In this document: positions 16,636-25,193 of the stretch, piece by piece
How the letters are laid out: the number at the start of each line of letters is the position of its first letter
Position numbering within the stretch: the first letter of the stretch is position 1
Source of the DNA: CALRWV02 sp943371965
GTDB taxonomy: Bacteria; Bacteroidota; JABWAT01
Direction of reading: 5' to 3'
Length of the DNA stretch: 64,000 bases
Assembly: GCA_943371965.1 (NCBI GenBank)
Contig: CALRWV020000002.1
Coordinates: 526,316 to 590,315 of the forward strand
Made by a program: the position numbers and the translations under genes
Notes under the pieces: model-generated
Seen by the model: the letters and a program-made list of their open reading frames with translations, nothing else
Told to the model about the DNA's origin: nothing
The model's database searches: none

Positions 16636-17026
16636 TTAACTTTCTTTCTCTAAACGACAATACCCCGAACTCCCAGCGATATTGTTCGTGGAATTCAGGG
16701 ACTTTGATGGTCATTTTCTACCATCATTTTATTTGCTTTGTTCTCTAATCTCTTTTCTAATTGAGTGAAATTAGAAGATTTTCTCTTTGTCAGGCTGAGC
16801 TTGTCGAAGTCTGAAAAACTCAGTCTGATTAAGTAATATTGATCTGATATTTATTATTAAATACTAAACCCAAATATCTTAATTGCTCACTTTAATCTGT
16901 CATGTTGAAAGTAGTGAAACATCTCAATAATCATCAATTGTTGTAATGATAGTGTAATTTGAGATTCTTCATTACGCTATCGCTTCATTCAGAATGACAA
17001 GCCTTTTCACTTAACTGTAATCAGTA
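16636..17026. other. Gene-free spacer mfd-murQ with two family-A repeats
   Basis: About 390 bp with no supportable gene. It contains the mfd upstream region, a degenerate repeat at about 16786-16828 (TGTCAGGCTGAGCTTGTCGA ... CTCAGTCTGA) and a full repeat at 16898-16999. No tRNA or structured RNA was recognised. Confidence 0.6.
16898..16999. repeat. TGTCAT...ATGACA inverted repeat (family A)
   Basis: Left arm TGTCATGTTGAAAGTAGTGA, then ACATCTCA; right arm TGAGATTCTTCATTACGC and TTCATTCAGAATGACA. The outer TGTCAT/ATGACA ends and inner ATCTC/GAGAT pairs are shared with 35258-35362 and 41521-41612. Confidence 0.7.
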
Positions 17027-17938
17027 TCAAATAATATATTTCAAAAATCCGTTATTATCTTTTATCAGCTTGTTTGCTTCATCTTTAGTAGCTTTTTTAA
17101 AGTACATCACCAACGCTGTTTTCAATTGATAATCAGCGCGTTCAATGTAATTCGAGGCTGTTTCATACTCTTCGTTTGTCAATTCAATAAATATTTTAAT
17201 TGCCCTGGCCTTTAATTTTTCGTTGGTTGGAATGAGATCAACCATGTAATTTTTATAAACTTTTCCCAGATTTACCATTGTAATTGTAGAAATCATATTT
17301 AAAACTATTTTGGTCATTGTACCTGATTTTAGGCGAGTTGATCCTGCAAGCAATTCACTTCCCAAATCCATTGAAAGCAGAATATCAACCATCGGATAAT
17401 CCAATTCGCTTTTTGGATTACATACAAGAAGTGCAGTTTTACCGGAATGACGTTTATGTTCAGCCAAAAACTCAAGGACATAAGGCGTTCTGCTCGATGC
17501 AGTTATTCCAATAACCACATCGTTTGCCGAAATAAAGTTTTCTGTATAGTCAGAAATAGCTTTCTTTTTGTCATCTTCTGCACCTTCAATAGAAATTCTG
17601 AGTGCCTTATCTCCACCGGCAATGATTCCTCTAAACACGTATGGATTTACACCAAATGTTGGTGGACATTCAGAAGCATCCAAAACTCCCAACCGACCAG
17701 AAGTTCCTGCACCGACATATACAACACTTCCATTAACCTTAATTGCTTCCGTACATTCTTTAATCAGAGCAGCAAGTTTCAATTTAATTTTATCAAGAAC
17801 TGGAATGGTATCAATATAATCTGCAATAAATAAGCTGATCACCTTTTCATTTGAAACCTGATCAATTGAAATAAGAGTTGTCTGTGATTCAGTTTTTAGT
17901 TCCTGAAGTTCAGCAATCAGTTCTTTTCTTGATTTCAT
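17027..17938 (-). CDS. murQ: N-acetylmuramic acid 6-phosphate etherase MurQ
   Basis: 303 aa, full length. MurQ cleaves the lactyl ether of MurNAc-6-phosphate to GlcNAc-6-phosphate and D-lactate in cell-wall recycling. The SIS sugar-phosphate fold shows GAGTSGRLG (76-84) followed by DASECPPTFG (87-96), with Glu90 at the place of the catalytic glutamate; the second conserved block EGAEDD (about 117-122) is present. Neither an anhMurNAc kinase nor a PTS transporter gene is adjacent, so the source of the substrate is not shown. Flanked on both sides by family-A repeats and therefore likely monocistronic. Confidence 0.95.
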   Translation of the reverse strand: MKSRKELIAELQELKTESQTTLISIDQVSNEKVISLFIADYIDTIPVLDKIKLKLAALIKECTEAIKVNGSVVYVGAGTSGRLGVLDASECPPTFGVNPYVFRGIIAGGDKALRISIEGAEDDKKKAISDYTENFISANDVVIGITASSRTPYVLEFLAEHKRHSGKTALLVCNPKSELDYPMVDILLSMDLGSELLAGSTRLKSGTMTKIVLNMISTITMVNLGKVYKNYMVDLIPTNEKLKARAIKIFIELTNEEYETASNYIERADYQLKTALVMYFKKATKDEANKLIKDNNGFLKYII

Positions 17939-17982
17939 ACTAATACCTTTAATATTTTGAAATAATTCTAAACTAAAAACAA

Positions 17983-18051
17983 TGTCATAATGAGCTTGTC
18001 GAATTGTGACTTTGTTTTTAGTAATGATGCTTCGACATGCTCAGCATGACA
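17983..18051. repeat. TGTCAT...ATGACA inverted repeat (family A)
   Basis: Arms TGTCATAATGAGCTTGTCGA and TTCGACATGCTCAGCATGACA-like complement (17 of about 20 positions pair) around a T-rich centre. Sits between murQ and rsmG. Confidence 0.7.
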
Positions 18052-18071
18052 ATTATTAACAGCTCTTTTAT

Positions 18072-18845
18072 TTAAAACTCAATTTTAATAACGTACTTTT
18101 CTTCACCAATAAAATCGGACCCGAAATGATTGATTGGCTGAACTGAAATATCTTTCATCTTCTTTTTGATGGCCAATGGAATGGGTTCAAACTCATCTTC
18201 CAGCATTCCACCTTTCAGGAAAACATAAGTAAATGCGTTTTTACTTTCACGCAATTCAGCCGTCCAGTCCAAAATTGTTGAAATGGTTGCGACTCCACGT
18301 GTAATGATTGCATCAATATTTTTATGTTTTGCCACGGCTGGTTCTTCAACTCTGGCTCTCATCGTGTAAATATTTTTGGGAACATTGATATCAGGACTTC
18401 TTTTTCCTGTCCCGATTTTAAACTTTTCATCAACTTTTTCTGATTCAAGTTTGGAGTATCCGTCTATATAGGATTGAAGCGCAGATATCTTTTTTTGGAT
18501 AGAATCAACCAGCAAAACTTTTGATTCAGGATGAGTTATTGCGAAAGGAATTCCTGGAATTCCCCCACCAGTTCCAAGATCAATACACACTTTTGTTTTA
18601 AAAGTTGGGGCCAAAATATTTATACTTAGAGCATGACAAATGTGTCTTCGAAGAATATTGATTTCGTCTTTTCTCGAAACGAGATTGATTATCTGGTTGG
18701 TTTCCCATATCCATTTTGCATAATCGAGTAACTGTTCTTTTTGAGTTTCTGAAACATCCAAACGGTTCCTATCACAGAATTCATTCAAATATTCGGTCTC
18801 AACAAAGAGCCATTTTGCTAATGTTTCACGTGAAACATTTTCCAT
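18072..18845 (-). CDS. rsmG: 16S rRNA (guanine527-N7)-methyltransferase RsmG
   Basis: 257 aa, about 50 longer than the E. coli enzyme, mostly through an insert after the SAM motif (roughly 125-155, charged and probably a surface loop) and an N-terminal extension. RsmG methylates G527 of 16S rRNA; loss gives low-level streptomycin resistance. The conserved NLVSRKD (54-60) and SAM-binding DLGTGGGIPGIP (89-100) are present, as is FLKGG near the C-terminus. The parS 16-mer is embedded in codons 3-8 (VSRET), a location seen for parS in other bacteria. It follows mnmG by 48 bp on the same strand, so the two are probably co-transcribed. Confidence 0.95.
   Translation of the reverse strand: MENVSRETLAKWLFVETEYLNEFCDRNRLDVSETQKEQLLDYAKWIWETNQIINLVSRKDEINILRRHICHALSINILAPTFKTKVCIDLGTGGGIPGIPFAITHPESKVLLVDSIQKKISALQSYIDGYSKLESEKVDEKFKIGTGKRSPDINVPKNIYTMRARVEEPAVAKHKNIDAIITRGVATISTILDWTAELRESKNAFTYVFLKGGMLEDEFEPIPLAIKKKMKDISVQPINHFGSDFIGEEKYVIKIEF
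18822..18837. promoter_or_regulatory. parS centromere site (perfect 16-mer) inside rsmG
   Basis: TGTTTCACGTGAAACA, identical to the consensus, within the first codons of rsmG. ParB loaded here would spread over the rsmG-mnmG region and help orient the origin domain during segregation. Confidence 0.92.
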
Positions 18846-18893
18846 TATTCATCCATTCTTTATAGTTATTAGATTACGAAGCAACAAATTCAT

Positions 18894-20768
18894 TTATCTC
18901 AAATGAATCATCAAAACACTAACGTCAGCTGGAGTAACTCCTGAAATCCGTCCAGCTTGTCCCAATGATTCTGGTTTAATTCTTTTCAACTTTTCCTTTC
19001 CTTCTGTAGAAAGAGACTTTACTTTATCATAGTTAAACCAATCAGGAATTTTGGTGTTTTCAGATTGAGACATTTTTTCAATCTGTTCATTTTCCCTGAG
19101 CAGATAACCTTCATACTTGACTTCAATTTCAGCATCAATCAGGTAGTTTTTGAACTTTTCATTTGAGTTAATAAGTTCACTCATTTCAGGAACAGCTTCA
19201 ATAATTTGTTCAAGTTCAACTTCAGACCGTTTCAATAATTCATTCAATTTCATTTTTTGACTCAATGGAGTTGATCCCACTTTTACCAAATAAGGATTTA
19301 CCAAATCGGGAACCACACTTACCGTTTTTGAACGGTCAGAAAACATCCTGATAAATTCTTCTTTTGATTTGGTGATGTTCCAAATTTCATCATCAATCAA
19401 TCCAAAATTTCTGGAGAACGACATCAATCTTCTATCCGCATTATCCTGTCTCAATGCAATACGATGTTCTGCGCGACTGGTAAACATGCGGTATGGTTCT
19501 TCTGTTCCTTTGGATGTTAAGTCATCAATCATTACGCCAATGTAGGCTTCGGATCTTTTCAAAACAAAAGGCTCTTCAGTTTTGGATTTTAAAGCCGCAT
19601 TGATTCCAGCCATTAATCCTTGAGCTGCAGCTTCTTCGTATCCGCTGGTTCCGTTAATTTGTCCTGCAAAGAATAAATTTTTAATCAGCTTGGTTTCCAT
19701 CGAAAGTTTAATTTGATGCGGCGGAAAATAATCATATTCAATGGCGTAACCAGGACGAATCATTTTAACCTTTTCAAGTCCGGCAATTGTTCTAAGAGCT
19801 TGTAATTGCACTACTTCAGGCAACGATGTAGAAAATCCGTTGATGTACATTTCGTTGGTTTCCAAACCTTCAGGTTCCAGAAACAACTGATGACTTTGCT
19901 TTTCTGAAAACCGATTTATTTTGTCTTCAATCGAAGGACAATATCTCGGACCTAAGCCCTGAATTCTTCCAGTAAACATCGGACTTTCATCAAATCCGGT
20001 TTTCAGAATTTCGTGTGTTTGTAAATTGGTATGCGTCATGTACATGGGTATCTGACGCTGTTTTACTTTTGTGTTTGAAAAAGAGAAAGGTGTTGGTGGA
20101 TTATCTCCGTGCTGAACCAAAACTTTTGAATAATCAATTGACCGTGCATCAATCCGTGGCGGAGTTCCTGTTTTCAGTCTTCCCGAAATCAATCCGGCTT
20201 TCACAACTGTATCTGTAATACCATAACTGGCTGCTTCACCGGTTCTTCCACCTTTTAAATTTGTTGTGCCGATATGAATCAAACCATTCATAAAAGTACC
20301 GGTTGTCAATACAACAGTTTTTGCGTAAATCGTAATTCCAAGAGTTGTTTTAATTCCCTTCACTTCACCGTCTTCGAGGATCAAATCAAAAACAGAATCC
20401 TGCCGAAAATCGAGGTTTGGAAGTGCTTCAAGCATCTTTCTAACATAATGGGCATACAAAGTCCGATCCGCCTGAGCACGTGGCGACCAAACTGCAGGAC
20501 CTTTACTGCGGTTCAACATTTGGAACTGAATTCCCGTTTCATCAATCGCTTTCGCCATCAGTCCACCGAGAGCATCAATTTCCCTAACAAGATGACCTTT
20601 TGCAGTTCCACCAATTGCGGGGTTGCAGGACATTTGCGCAATGGTATTGAGATTCATGGTAACGAGTAAAGTCTTTGCTCCCATTTTTGAAGAAACATAA
20701 GCAGCTTCACAACCGGCATGACCGGCGCCCACTACAATGACATCATAAGTTTCATCCCAAGCAAACAT
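18894..20768 (-). CDS. mnmG: tRNA uridine 5-carboxymethylaminomethyl modification enzyme MnmG (GidA)
   Basis: 624 aa, full length. MnmG is the FAD/NADH partner of MnmE in making cmnm5U34 of tRNAs. The N-terminal dinucleotide fold GAGHAGCEAA (14-23), the MnmG signature GPRYCPSIEDK near residue 275 and GINAALK near the FAD-binding end are all visible, with the helical C-terminal MnmE-binding part (about 555-624). It lies between mnmE (160 bp upstream) and rsmG (48 bp downstream), the usual gidA-gidB pairing. Confidence 0.97.
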   Translation of the reverse strand: MFAWDETYDVIVVGAGHAGCEAAYVSSKMGAKTLLVTMNLNTIAQMSCNPAIGGTAKGHLVREIDALGGLMAKAIDETGIQFQMLNRSKGPAVWSPRAQADRTLYAHYVRKMLEALPNLDFRQDSVFDLILEDGEVKGIKTTLGITIYAKTVVLTTGTFMNGLIHIGTTNLKGGRTGEAASYGITDTVVKAGLISGRLKTGTPPRIDARSIDYSKVLVQHGDNPPTPFSFSNTKVKQRQIPMYMTHTNLQTHEILKTGFDESPMFTGRIQGLGPRYCPSIEDKINRFSEKQSHQLFLEPEGLETNEMYINGFSTSLPEVVQLQALRTIAGLEKVKMIRPGYAIEYDYFPPHQIKLSMETKLIKNLFFAGQINGTSGYEEAAAQGLMAGINAALKSKTEEPFVLKRSEAYIGVMIDDLTSKGTEEPYRMFTSRAEHRIALRQDNADRRLMSFSRNFGLIDDEIWNITKSKEEFIRMFSDRSKTVSVVPDLVNPYLVKVGSTPLSQKMKLNELLKRSEVELEQIIEAVPEMSELINSNEKFKNYLIDAEIEVKYEGYLLRENEQIEKMSQSENTKIPDWFNYDKVKSLSTEGKEKLKRIKPESLGQAGRISGVTPADVSVLMIHLR

Positions 20769-20928
20769 TCAGTTTTCCTTAAATAAAATACGCACACTGA
20801 TAAACACAGATAAGACAGATTTTCACAGAAAGAATATTTCTTGAAAATCTATATTTTGAAAACCAAAAAAATCTATGTGCCAAAGTTTTCATTCTGAATT
20901 CTGAATTCTGGCTTCTGAATTCTTTCCC

Positions 20929-22308
20929 TTATTTTCCTATACAGAATTTACTGAAAATATTATTCAAAATATCGTCCGTGGTAGTCTCACCAGTAATCGA
21001 ACCCAACTCAAACAAGGCAGCCCGAATATCTGAAGAAATAAAATCCTGGCTGATTTGTTTTTTCACCGCGTCCAAAGATTTTTTCAGATTTTCCGAAACT
21101 CTGACCAAAGCGTGGTAATGTCTAATATTGGTGATGGCTTCGGTTGCATCTCCATAGCTTTGGTTGCCTAATACCATTCTTTTTAACCACAATATGAGTG
21201 ATTCTATTTCGATGTTTTTTGATGCAGAAATTTTAACAGTTTCAAAATCAGGGTAGTGAAAATCTAGTTTTGCTGAAACCAAGTCCGATTTATTTCCAAC
21301 AAGTAAAATTTTCAGATCCGAATTTTTTGTGGCGAAATTATTAATCTGGTTTTTTTCATCGTCAGTCAATCCAACCGAAAGATCAAATAAATATAATAGA
21401 AGATTTGCGGACTCAATATTTTTCAGAGTACGTTCAACTCCGCGCTGTTCAACATAATCAAGACTTTCACGGATTCCGGCAGTGTCAATAAACCGGAATG
21501 GAATTCCTTCAATATTTGCAGATTCTTCAATGGTGTCTCTTGTTGTTCCTGCAATTTCAGAAACGATGGCACGGTCATGACCTAACAAGTTATTCAGTAA
21601 AGTGGATTTTCCGGCATTCGGTTTTCCTGCAATGACAACACGGACACCTTCTTTAATAAATCTGCCGGTTGAAAAAGAAGCTGTTAATTTATCAACATAT
21701 AAAATAATTTCTTCAAGTTTTCTGATCAGTGCTTCACGGGATGCGAATTCAACATCTTCACCTGAAAAATCAAGCTCCAATTCAAGCAACGAAATAAAAT
21801 CAATTAAATCCTGACGTATCAATTTCAGATTCGAAGAATATATTCCGCTCAACTGAAACAATGAAGACTGCTGTGAAATTTGGCTGGTCGAATGAATCAG
21901 ATCGGAAACCGATTCTGCCTGGGATAAATCAATTCTTCCATTTAAAAAAGCACGTTTTGTAAACTCACCTGGTTCCGCCATCCGAACTCCAATTTCCATC
22001 AACCGGTTCATAATGGATTGAGTAATTACGGGTCCGCCATGACAGGAAATTTCAACAGTTTCCTGAGTGGTAAAACTTTTTGGTGCATGGAATAATGATA
22101 TCAGAACTTCATCAAGAACACGGTTTTCTTTATCCAGAATTTTTCCGAAATGAAGCGTGTGGGTTGGTGCTGAATTGAGATCAGATTTAGATTTGAAAAT
22201 TTTCGAAACAAGGGAAATGGAGTCGGTTCCGGAAACACGGATTACTGCCAGTCCCCCAACACCGGGCGGGGTAGCAATTGCTGCAATTGGTTCTTCAAGG
22301 GAGAGCAT
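20929..22308 (-). CDS. mnmE: tRNA modification GTPase MnmE (TrmE)
   Basis: 459 aa. N-terminal folate-binding dimerisation domain (1-118, GVGGLAVIRVSG), helical domain, and inserted G domain: G1 GKPNAGKST (228-236), G3 DTAGIRES (about 275), G4 NKSD (about 343). The C-terminus ends CIGK, the catalytic CxGK motif of the family. Works with MnmG on tRNA wobble uridines. The 160-bp gap to mnmG contains low-complexity direct repeats (gaattctgaattctgg) and a degenerate hairpin; 220 bp of repeat-rich DNA separate it from yidC upstream. Confidence 0.97.
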   Translation of the reverse strand: MLSLEEPIAAIATPPGVGGLAVIRVSGTDSISLVSKIFKSKSDLNSAPTHTLHFGKILDKENRVLDEVLISLFHAPKSFTTQETVEISCHGGPVITQSIMNRLMEIGVRMAEPGEFTKRAFLNGRIDLSQAESVSDLIHSTSQISQQSSLFQLSGIYSSNLKLIRQDLIDFISLLELELDFSGEDVEFASREALIRKLEEIILYVDKLTASFSTGRFIKEGVRVVIAGKPNAGKSTLLNNLLGHDRAIVSEIAGTTRDTIEESANIEGIPFRFIDTAGIRESLDYVEQRGVERTLKNIESANLLLYLFDLSVGLTDDEKNQINNFATKNSDLKILLVGNKSDLVSAKLDFHYPDFETVKISASKNIEIESLILWLKRMVLGNQSYGDATEAITNIRHYHALVRVSENLKKSLDAVKKQISQDFISSDIRAALFELGSITGETTTDDILNNIFSKFCIGK

Positions 22309-22370
22309 AAAAATACCTCAAACGCTCATCCCAACCTTCTTTCACAAGGAAGGAATTATTTATTTAAAAA

Positions 22371-22525
22371 TCGTTTCTCGCAAAGGCGCAAAGACGCTAA
22401 GTTTAATTACTAGATTATTAATTAAGAGAGAAATAAATTATTTTCAATCAAATCTCATAAATAAATTAATGAACCTTTGCGACTTGGCGTCTCCCGAAAA
22501 TTCGGGACAAGTAAAACGAGAAACA
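22371..22525. repeat. Facing 'CGCAAAGACGC' repeats with a nested palindrome
   Basis: Left unit (22371-22400): TCGTTTCTCGCAAAGGCGCA then AAGACGC. Right unit (22471-22525) is inverted and reads on the minus strand GTTTCTCG ... GACGCCAAGTCGCAAAGG; where the left-edge copy (190-222) has CAAA, this copy holds about 25 bp with the palindrome TCCCGAATTTTCGGGA (22492-22507). So one dispersed palindrome appears to have inserted into another repeat. Located in the yidC-mnmE spacer. Confidence 0.6.
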
Positions 22526-22528
22526 GTA

Positions 22529-24253
22529 TTATTTAGAATTTACAGTTAACAAAGTCGATGTAGAATTTCTTTTGTTGTAAAACCATTGTTGTGCAACAGA
22601 CAACACGTTAAAAAGGAAATAATACATATTCAAACCGGATGCAAGATTGTTGAACATCAAAAGCATCATTACCGGGAAAACCCACATCATAATTACAGCT
22701 TGTTCTTTATTTGTTTGTGGAGTCATTCTCATTTGAAGAATCATTGAACCCGCCATCAATAAAGCCCACAATGAAACATGGTTTCCATAAAGTGGAATAG
22801 AAAATGGTAAATGAAGAATTGAATCCGGTAAACTTAAATCAGGTGACCATAAAAATGATGACTGACGAAGTTGAATCGCGTTTGCAAAAACGGTATAAAG
22901 TGCAAAGAGAATCGGCATCTGAAGAACCATCGGCAAACATCCACCAAAAGGATTGTATCCATTTTCACGGTAAAGTTTCAGTAACTCAACCTGAAGTTTT
23001 TCCTTGTCATCTTTATACTTATCCTGAATCTCTTTCATTTTCGGAGCAACTTCCTGCATTTTTTTCATGCCTTTGTAGCTCGATTGTGTCAGCGGATAAA
23101 GAAGAGTTTTGATAATAATGGTAAAGGCAATAATCACCAATCCCCAATTCAATATGAACGAATAAAGAAATTCAAAAATTGGAAGAATGAAATATTCTGA
23201 AATTGGTTTTACAACATAAGGAAGTCCTAAAGACATCATGTATTGAAGACCCATGTCGAAGGATTTCAAATAATCATATTCGAGAGGAGTTAAAAAAATT
23301 GTTGTTTTCTTGGTGAAAATCTTTTCACCGCTGTAAGGGATGTTTTGAGAAATATTATACTCTTCTCTGTGCAATCCTTTTACATCGATATTTGTTTTGC
23401 CATACAATCTCGCTGAAACCGCTTTTTTATCTGAATTTATTAATGCAACAGCAAAATACTTGGTACGGATTGATGTCCAATCAAACATTCCATCGCGTTT
23501 CAATTCTTCAATTTCATCGGTAGAAGTTGCGTTCAGATAATCGTTGGTACCATCAAAATAAATGTGCGATTCTGCAGAACTGTTTTCGCTGTTCAAATCA
23601 TGTTCAGAAAATCGGATTCCATTTTTCCATTCAAGAATTACATTTTGTGAAGAAGCTGATCCGTCAAAATTTTCGAGAGAAACGGAATGATCAATTTTAT
23701 ATCCTGAACCGTGAAAAACATAGCTCAGTTTCACTGATTGATTGTTTTTTGATGTTGCAGTCAAATAAACCAAAACCGAATCAGTTTCATTTTTCAATTC
23801 CAACTTGTTAGAATTTGATGCAAAGTCAAAACTTAAATCACGTGTATTTAGAGTTGAACCATTGCTCAATTTTAACTGATAATTCAGATTTCCCTTAAGC
23901 GAATCGGAGATTAACTGAACAAAATTTCCGTTGGTTGTTTTATACCCAAAAGTTTCAAACGAAACAATTTCACCACCGGTTGAACTTAAAACAGCTTTGT
24001 ATTTTGGAGTAACGATCGAAACTTGTTTTTCAGGAAATGAAACCCAACTGGTGTCAGAAGAAATTACTCGTGGAGATTCAACACTTACATTTTTGGTAAT
24101 TTTTCCAGAATCAATTTTGGAAGGTATTATTGCCAAGGAATCAGTTTGAGGTTTTACAATCGGTGCTTCCGCAGCATAATAGGACGATAAATAAAACCAG
24201 ACTACAAAAATGACACCTATTAACGTTAAACCAATTACACTCTGACGATCCAT
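22529..24253 (-). CDS. yidC: Membrane protein insertase YidC
   Basis: 574 aa. YidC inserts and folds inner-membrane proteins with or without SecYEG. An N-terminal membrane helix (about 6-26) precedes a large periplasmic beta domain (about 60-330, Gram-negative type); the conserved five-helix insertase core follows from about 345, with the cytoplasmic hairpin EVAPKMKEIQDKYKDDKEKL and FGGCLPMVLQMPILFALY motifs. Position between yidD (16 bp upstream) and mnmE is the classic rpmH-rnpA-yidD-yidC-mnmE order. Confidence 0.97.
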   Translation of the reverse strand: MDRQSVIGLTLIGVIFVVWFYLSSYYAAEAPIVKPQTDSLAIIPSKIDSGKITKNVSVESPRVISSDTSWVSFPEKQVSIVTPKYKAVLSSTGGEIVSFETFGYKTTNGNFVQLISDSLKGNLNYQLKLSNGSTLNTRDLSFDFASNSNKLELKNETDSVLVYLTATSKNNQSVKLSYVFHGSGYKIDHSVSLENFDGSASSQNVILEWKNGIRFSEHDLNSENSSAESHIYFDGTNDYLNATSTDEIEELKRDGMFDWTSIRTKYFAVALINSDKKAVSARLYGKTNIDVKGLHREEYNISQNIPYSGEKIFTKKTTIFLTPLEYDYLKSFDMGLQYMMSLGLPYVVKPISEYFILPIFEFLYSFILNWGLVIIAFTIIIKTLLYPLTQSSYKGMKKMQEVAPKMKEIQDKYKDDKEKLQVELLKLYRENGYNPFGGCLPMVLQMPILFALYTVFANAIQLRQSSFLWSPDLSLPDSILHLPFSIPLYGNHVSLWALLMAGSMILQMRMTPQTNKEQAVIMMWVFPVMMLLMFNNLASGLNMYYFLFNVLSVAQQWFYNKRNSTSTLLTVNSK

Positions 24254-24269
24254 TTAAACTCCTGAAATA

Positions 24270-24479
24270 TTATGGTACGGGATCATATCCGCCTTTATGC
24301 AACGGATGACATCTTGAAATTCTTTTGATTGCCATGAAGGTTCCCTTGATGCTTCCGTATTTCGAAATAGCTTCAATGGCGTAATGTGAACAGGTTGGAT
24401 TATAACGGCAAGATTGAGGGAAGTACGGAGAAATTGCCTTTTGATAGAACTTAATGAGAAGAGTCAGAATGAATTTCAT
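24270..24479 (-). CDS. yidD: Membrane protein insertion efficiency factor YidD
   Basis: 69 aa, usual length. Small basic membrane-associated protein of the rpmH-rnpA-yidD-yidC cluster. Hydrophobic/amphipathic N-terminus (1-20) and the family core SCRYNPTCSHYAIEAI (23-38) with Cys24 and Cys30, then CHPLHKGGYDPVP at the end. Its ATG lies inside the 3' end of rnpA (29-nt overlap in another frame), so translation is probably coupled. Confidence 0.95.
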   Translation of the reverse strand: MKFILTLLIKFYQKAISPYFPQSCRYNPTCSHYAIEAISKYGSIKGTFMAIKRISRCHPLHKGGYDPVP

Positions 24480-24858
24480 GAAATTGAATCACTTTTAACA
24501 TTAACTCTTTCATCGATGCTTCAACCTGTGTGAAGGTTAAACCGGATATACCGGCCGTTCTTACTAAAAAAGCCAGATTGATATCCAGCTTTTTTGTTGC
24601 AGAGAAAGTTACCACATCTTGCTTGGTGATCCGGTAAACTTCTCTCATAATTCTTTTGATTCGGTTTCGCTTAACAGCATTCCCAAAGTTTTTCCGGACT
24701 AAAAAAGCGGCTTTCGCTTCGGCTGTTCCATCAACACCTTCACTCACGAAACGAAGTGTAAAATGTGAATTCGAAACAACCTTACCTTCAGAAAATACCC
24801 GGTCAAATATTTTTTGACCTCTTAAAATTTCACTTTTGGGTAATCCAAATGGTTTTAT
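24451..24858 (-). CDS. rnpA: Ribonuclease P protein component
   Basis: 135 aa if started at the ATA codon at 24856-24858. RnpA binds the catalytic RNase P RNA and helps mature tRNA 5' ends. The conserved N-terminal block LPKSEILRG (6-14) lies upstream of the first canonical start (GTG at 24747, residue 38), so that start would delete an essential strand. Between the in-frame TAA at 24871-24873 and residue 38 there is no ATG, GTG or TTG. ATA at 24858 gives the family-typical spacing before PKS and has AAGGA 9 nt upstream. The RNR signature (64-66, within NAVKRNRIKRIMREVYR) is intact. A sequencing error creating the ATA cannot be excluded. Confidence 0.9.
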   Translation of the reverse strand: MKPFGLPKSEILRGQKIFDRVFSEGKVVSNSHFTLRFVSEGVDGTAEAKAAFLVRKNFGNAVKRNRIKRIMREVYRITKQDVVTFSATKKLDINLAFLVRTAGISGLTFTQVEASMKELMLKVIQFHEIHSDSSH

Positions 24859-24924
24859 GTGCTGAAATCCTTAAGAAAGTGGGTTGAACAATGAATTACT
24901 GCAACCCATTACTTAAAACTTTAA

Positions 24925-25071
24925 TTAATAGGAATCACTTACTGACAAGTTTTTGCGACCTTTAGCTCTTCTTCTTTTAAGAACCAAACGGCCATTTTTG
25001 GTTGCCATTCTGGCACGGAAACCGTGTTTATTTTTTCTTTTTCTGTTACTTGGTTGAAATGTACGTTTCAT
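24925..25071 (-). CDS. rpmH: 50S ribosomal protein L34
   Basis: 48 aa, start ATG at 25069-25071, stop at 24925-24927. The protein begins MKRTFQPSNRKRKNKHGFRA and continues RMATKNGRLVLKRRRAKGRK, the universal L34 pattern. AGGAG lies 9 nt upstream of the ATG. First gene of the rpmH-rnpA-yidD-yidC series, 66 bp before rnpA; promoter at 25118-25148. Confidence 0.98.
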   Translation of the reverse strand: MKRTFQPSNRKRKNKHGFRARMATKNGRLVLKRRRAKGRKNLSVSDSY

Positions 25072-25117
25072 TATAGAAACTCCTAAGATTCAAAAACTGT
25101 ATATTTTTAGAGAACCG

Positions 25118-25148
25118 CAAATGTAGGGAATAAAATTTAAGAGCGCAA
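25118..25148 (-). promoter_or_regulatory. Bacteroidota-type promoter for rpmH
   Basis: On the minus strand TTG (25146-25148) and TACATTTG (25118-25125) are 20 nt apart, matching TTG / TAnnTTTG. Transcription would start near 25112, giving a leader of about 40 nt before the rpmH ATG. Confidence 0.6.
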
Positions 25149-25193
25149 TCGATTTACAGAATATTATTTCATAAAAATTATACTGTAAATAAG

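Noticed and set aside
17447..17833. Plus-strand open frames opposite murQ, including one of 128 codons
   Set aside because: Antisense to the conserved murQ active-site region; composition is cysteine/asparagine-rich with no domain.
24451..24747. rnpA starting at GTG 24747 (98 aa)
   Set aside because: It would remove the conserved N-terminal LPKSE strand and about 37 residues that are clearly homologous to RnpA.
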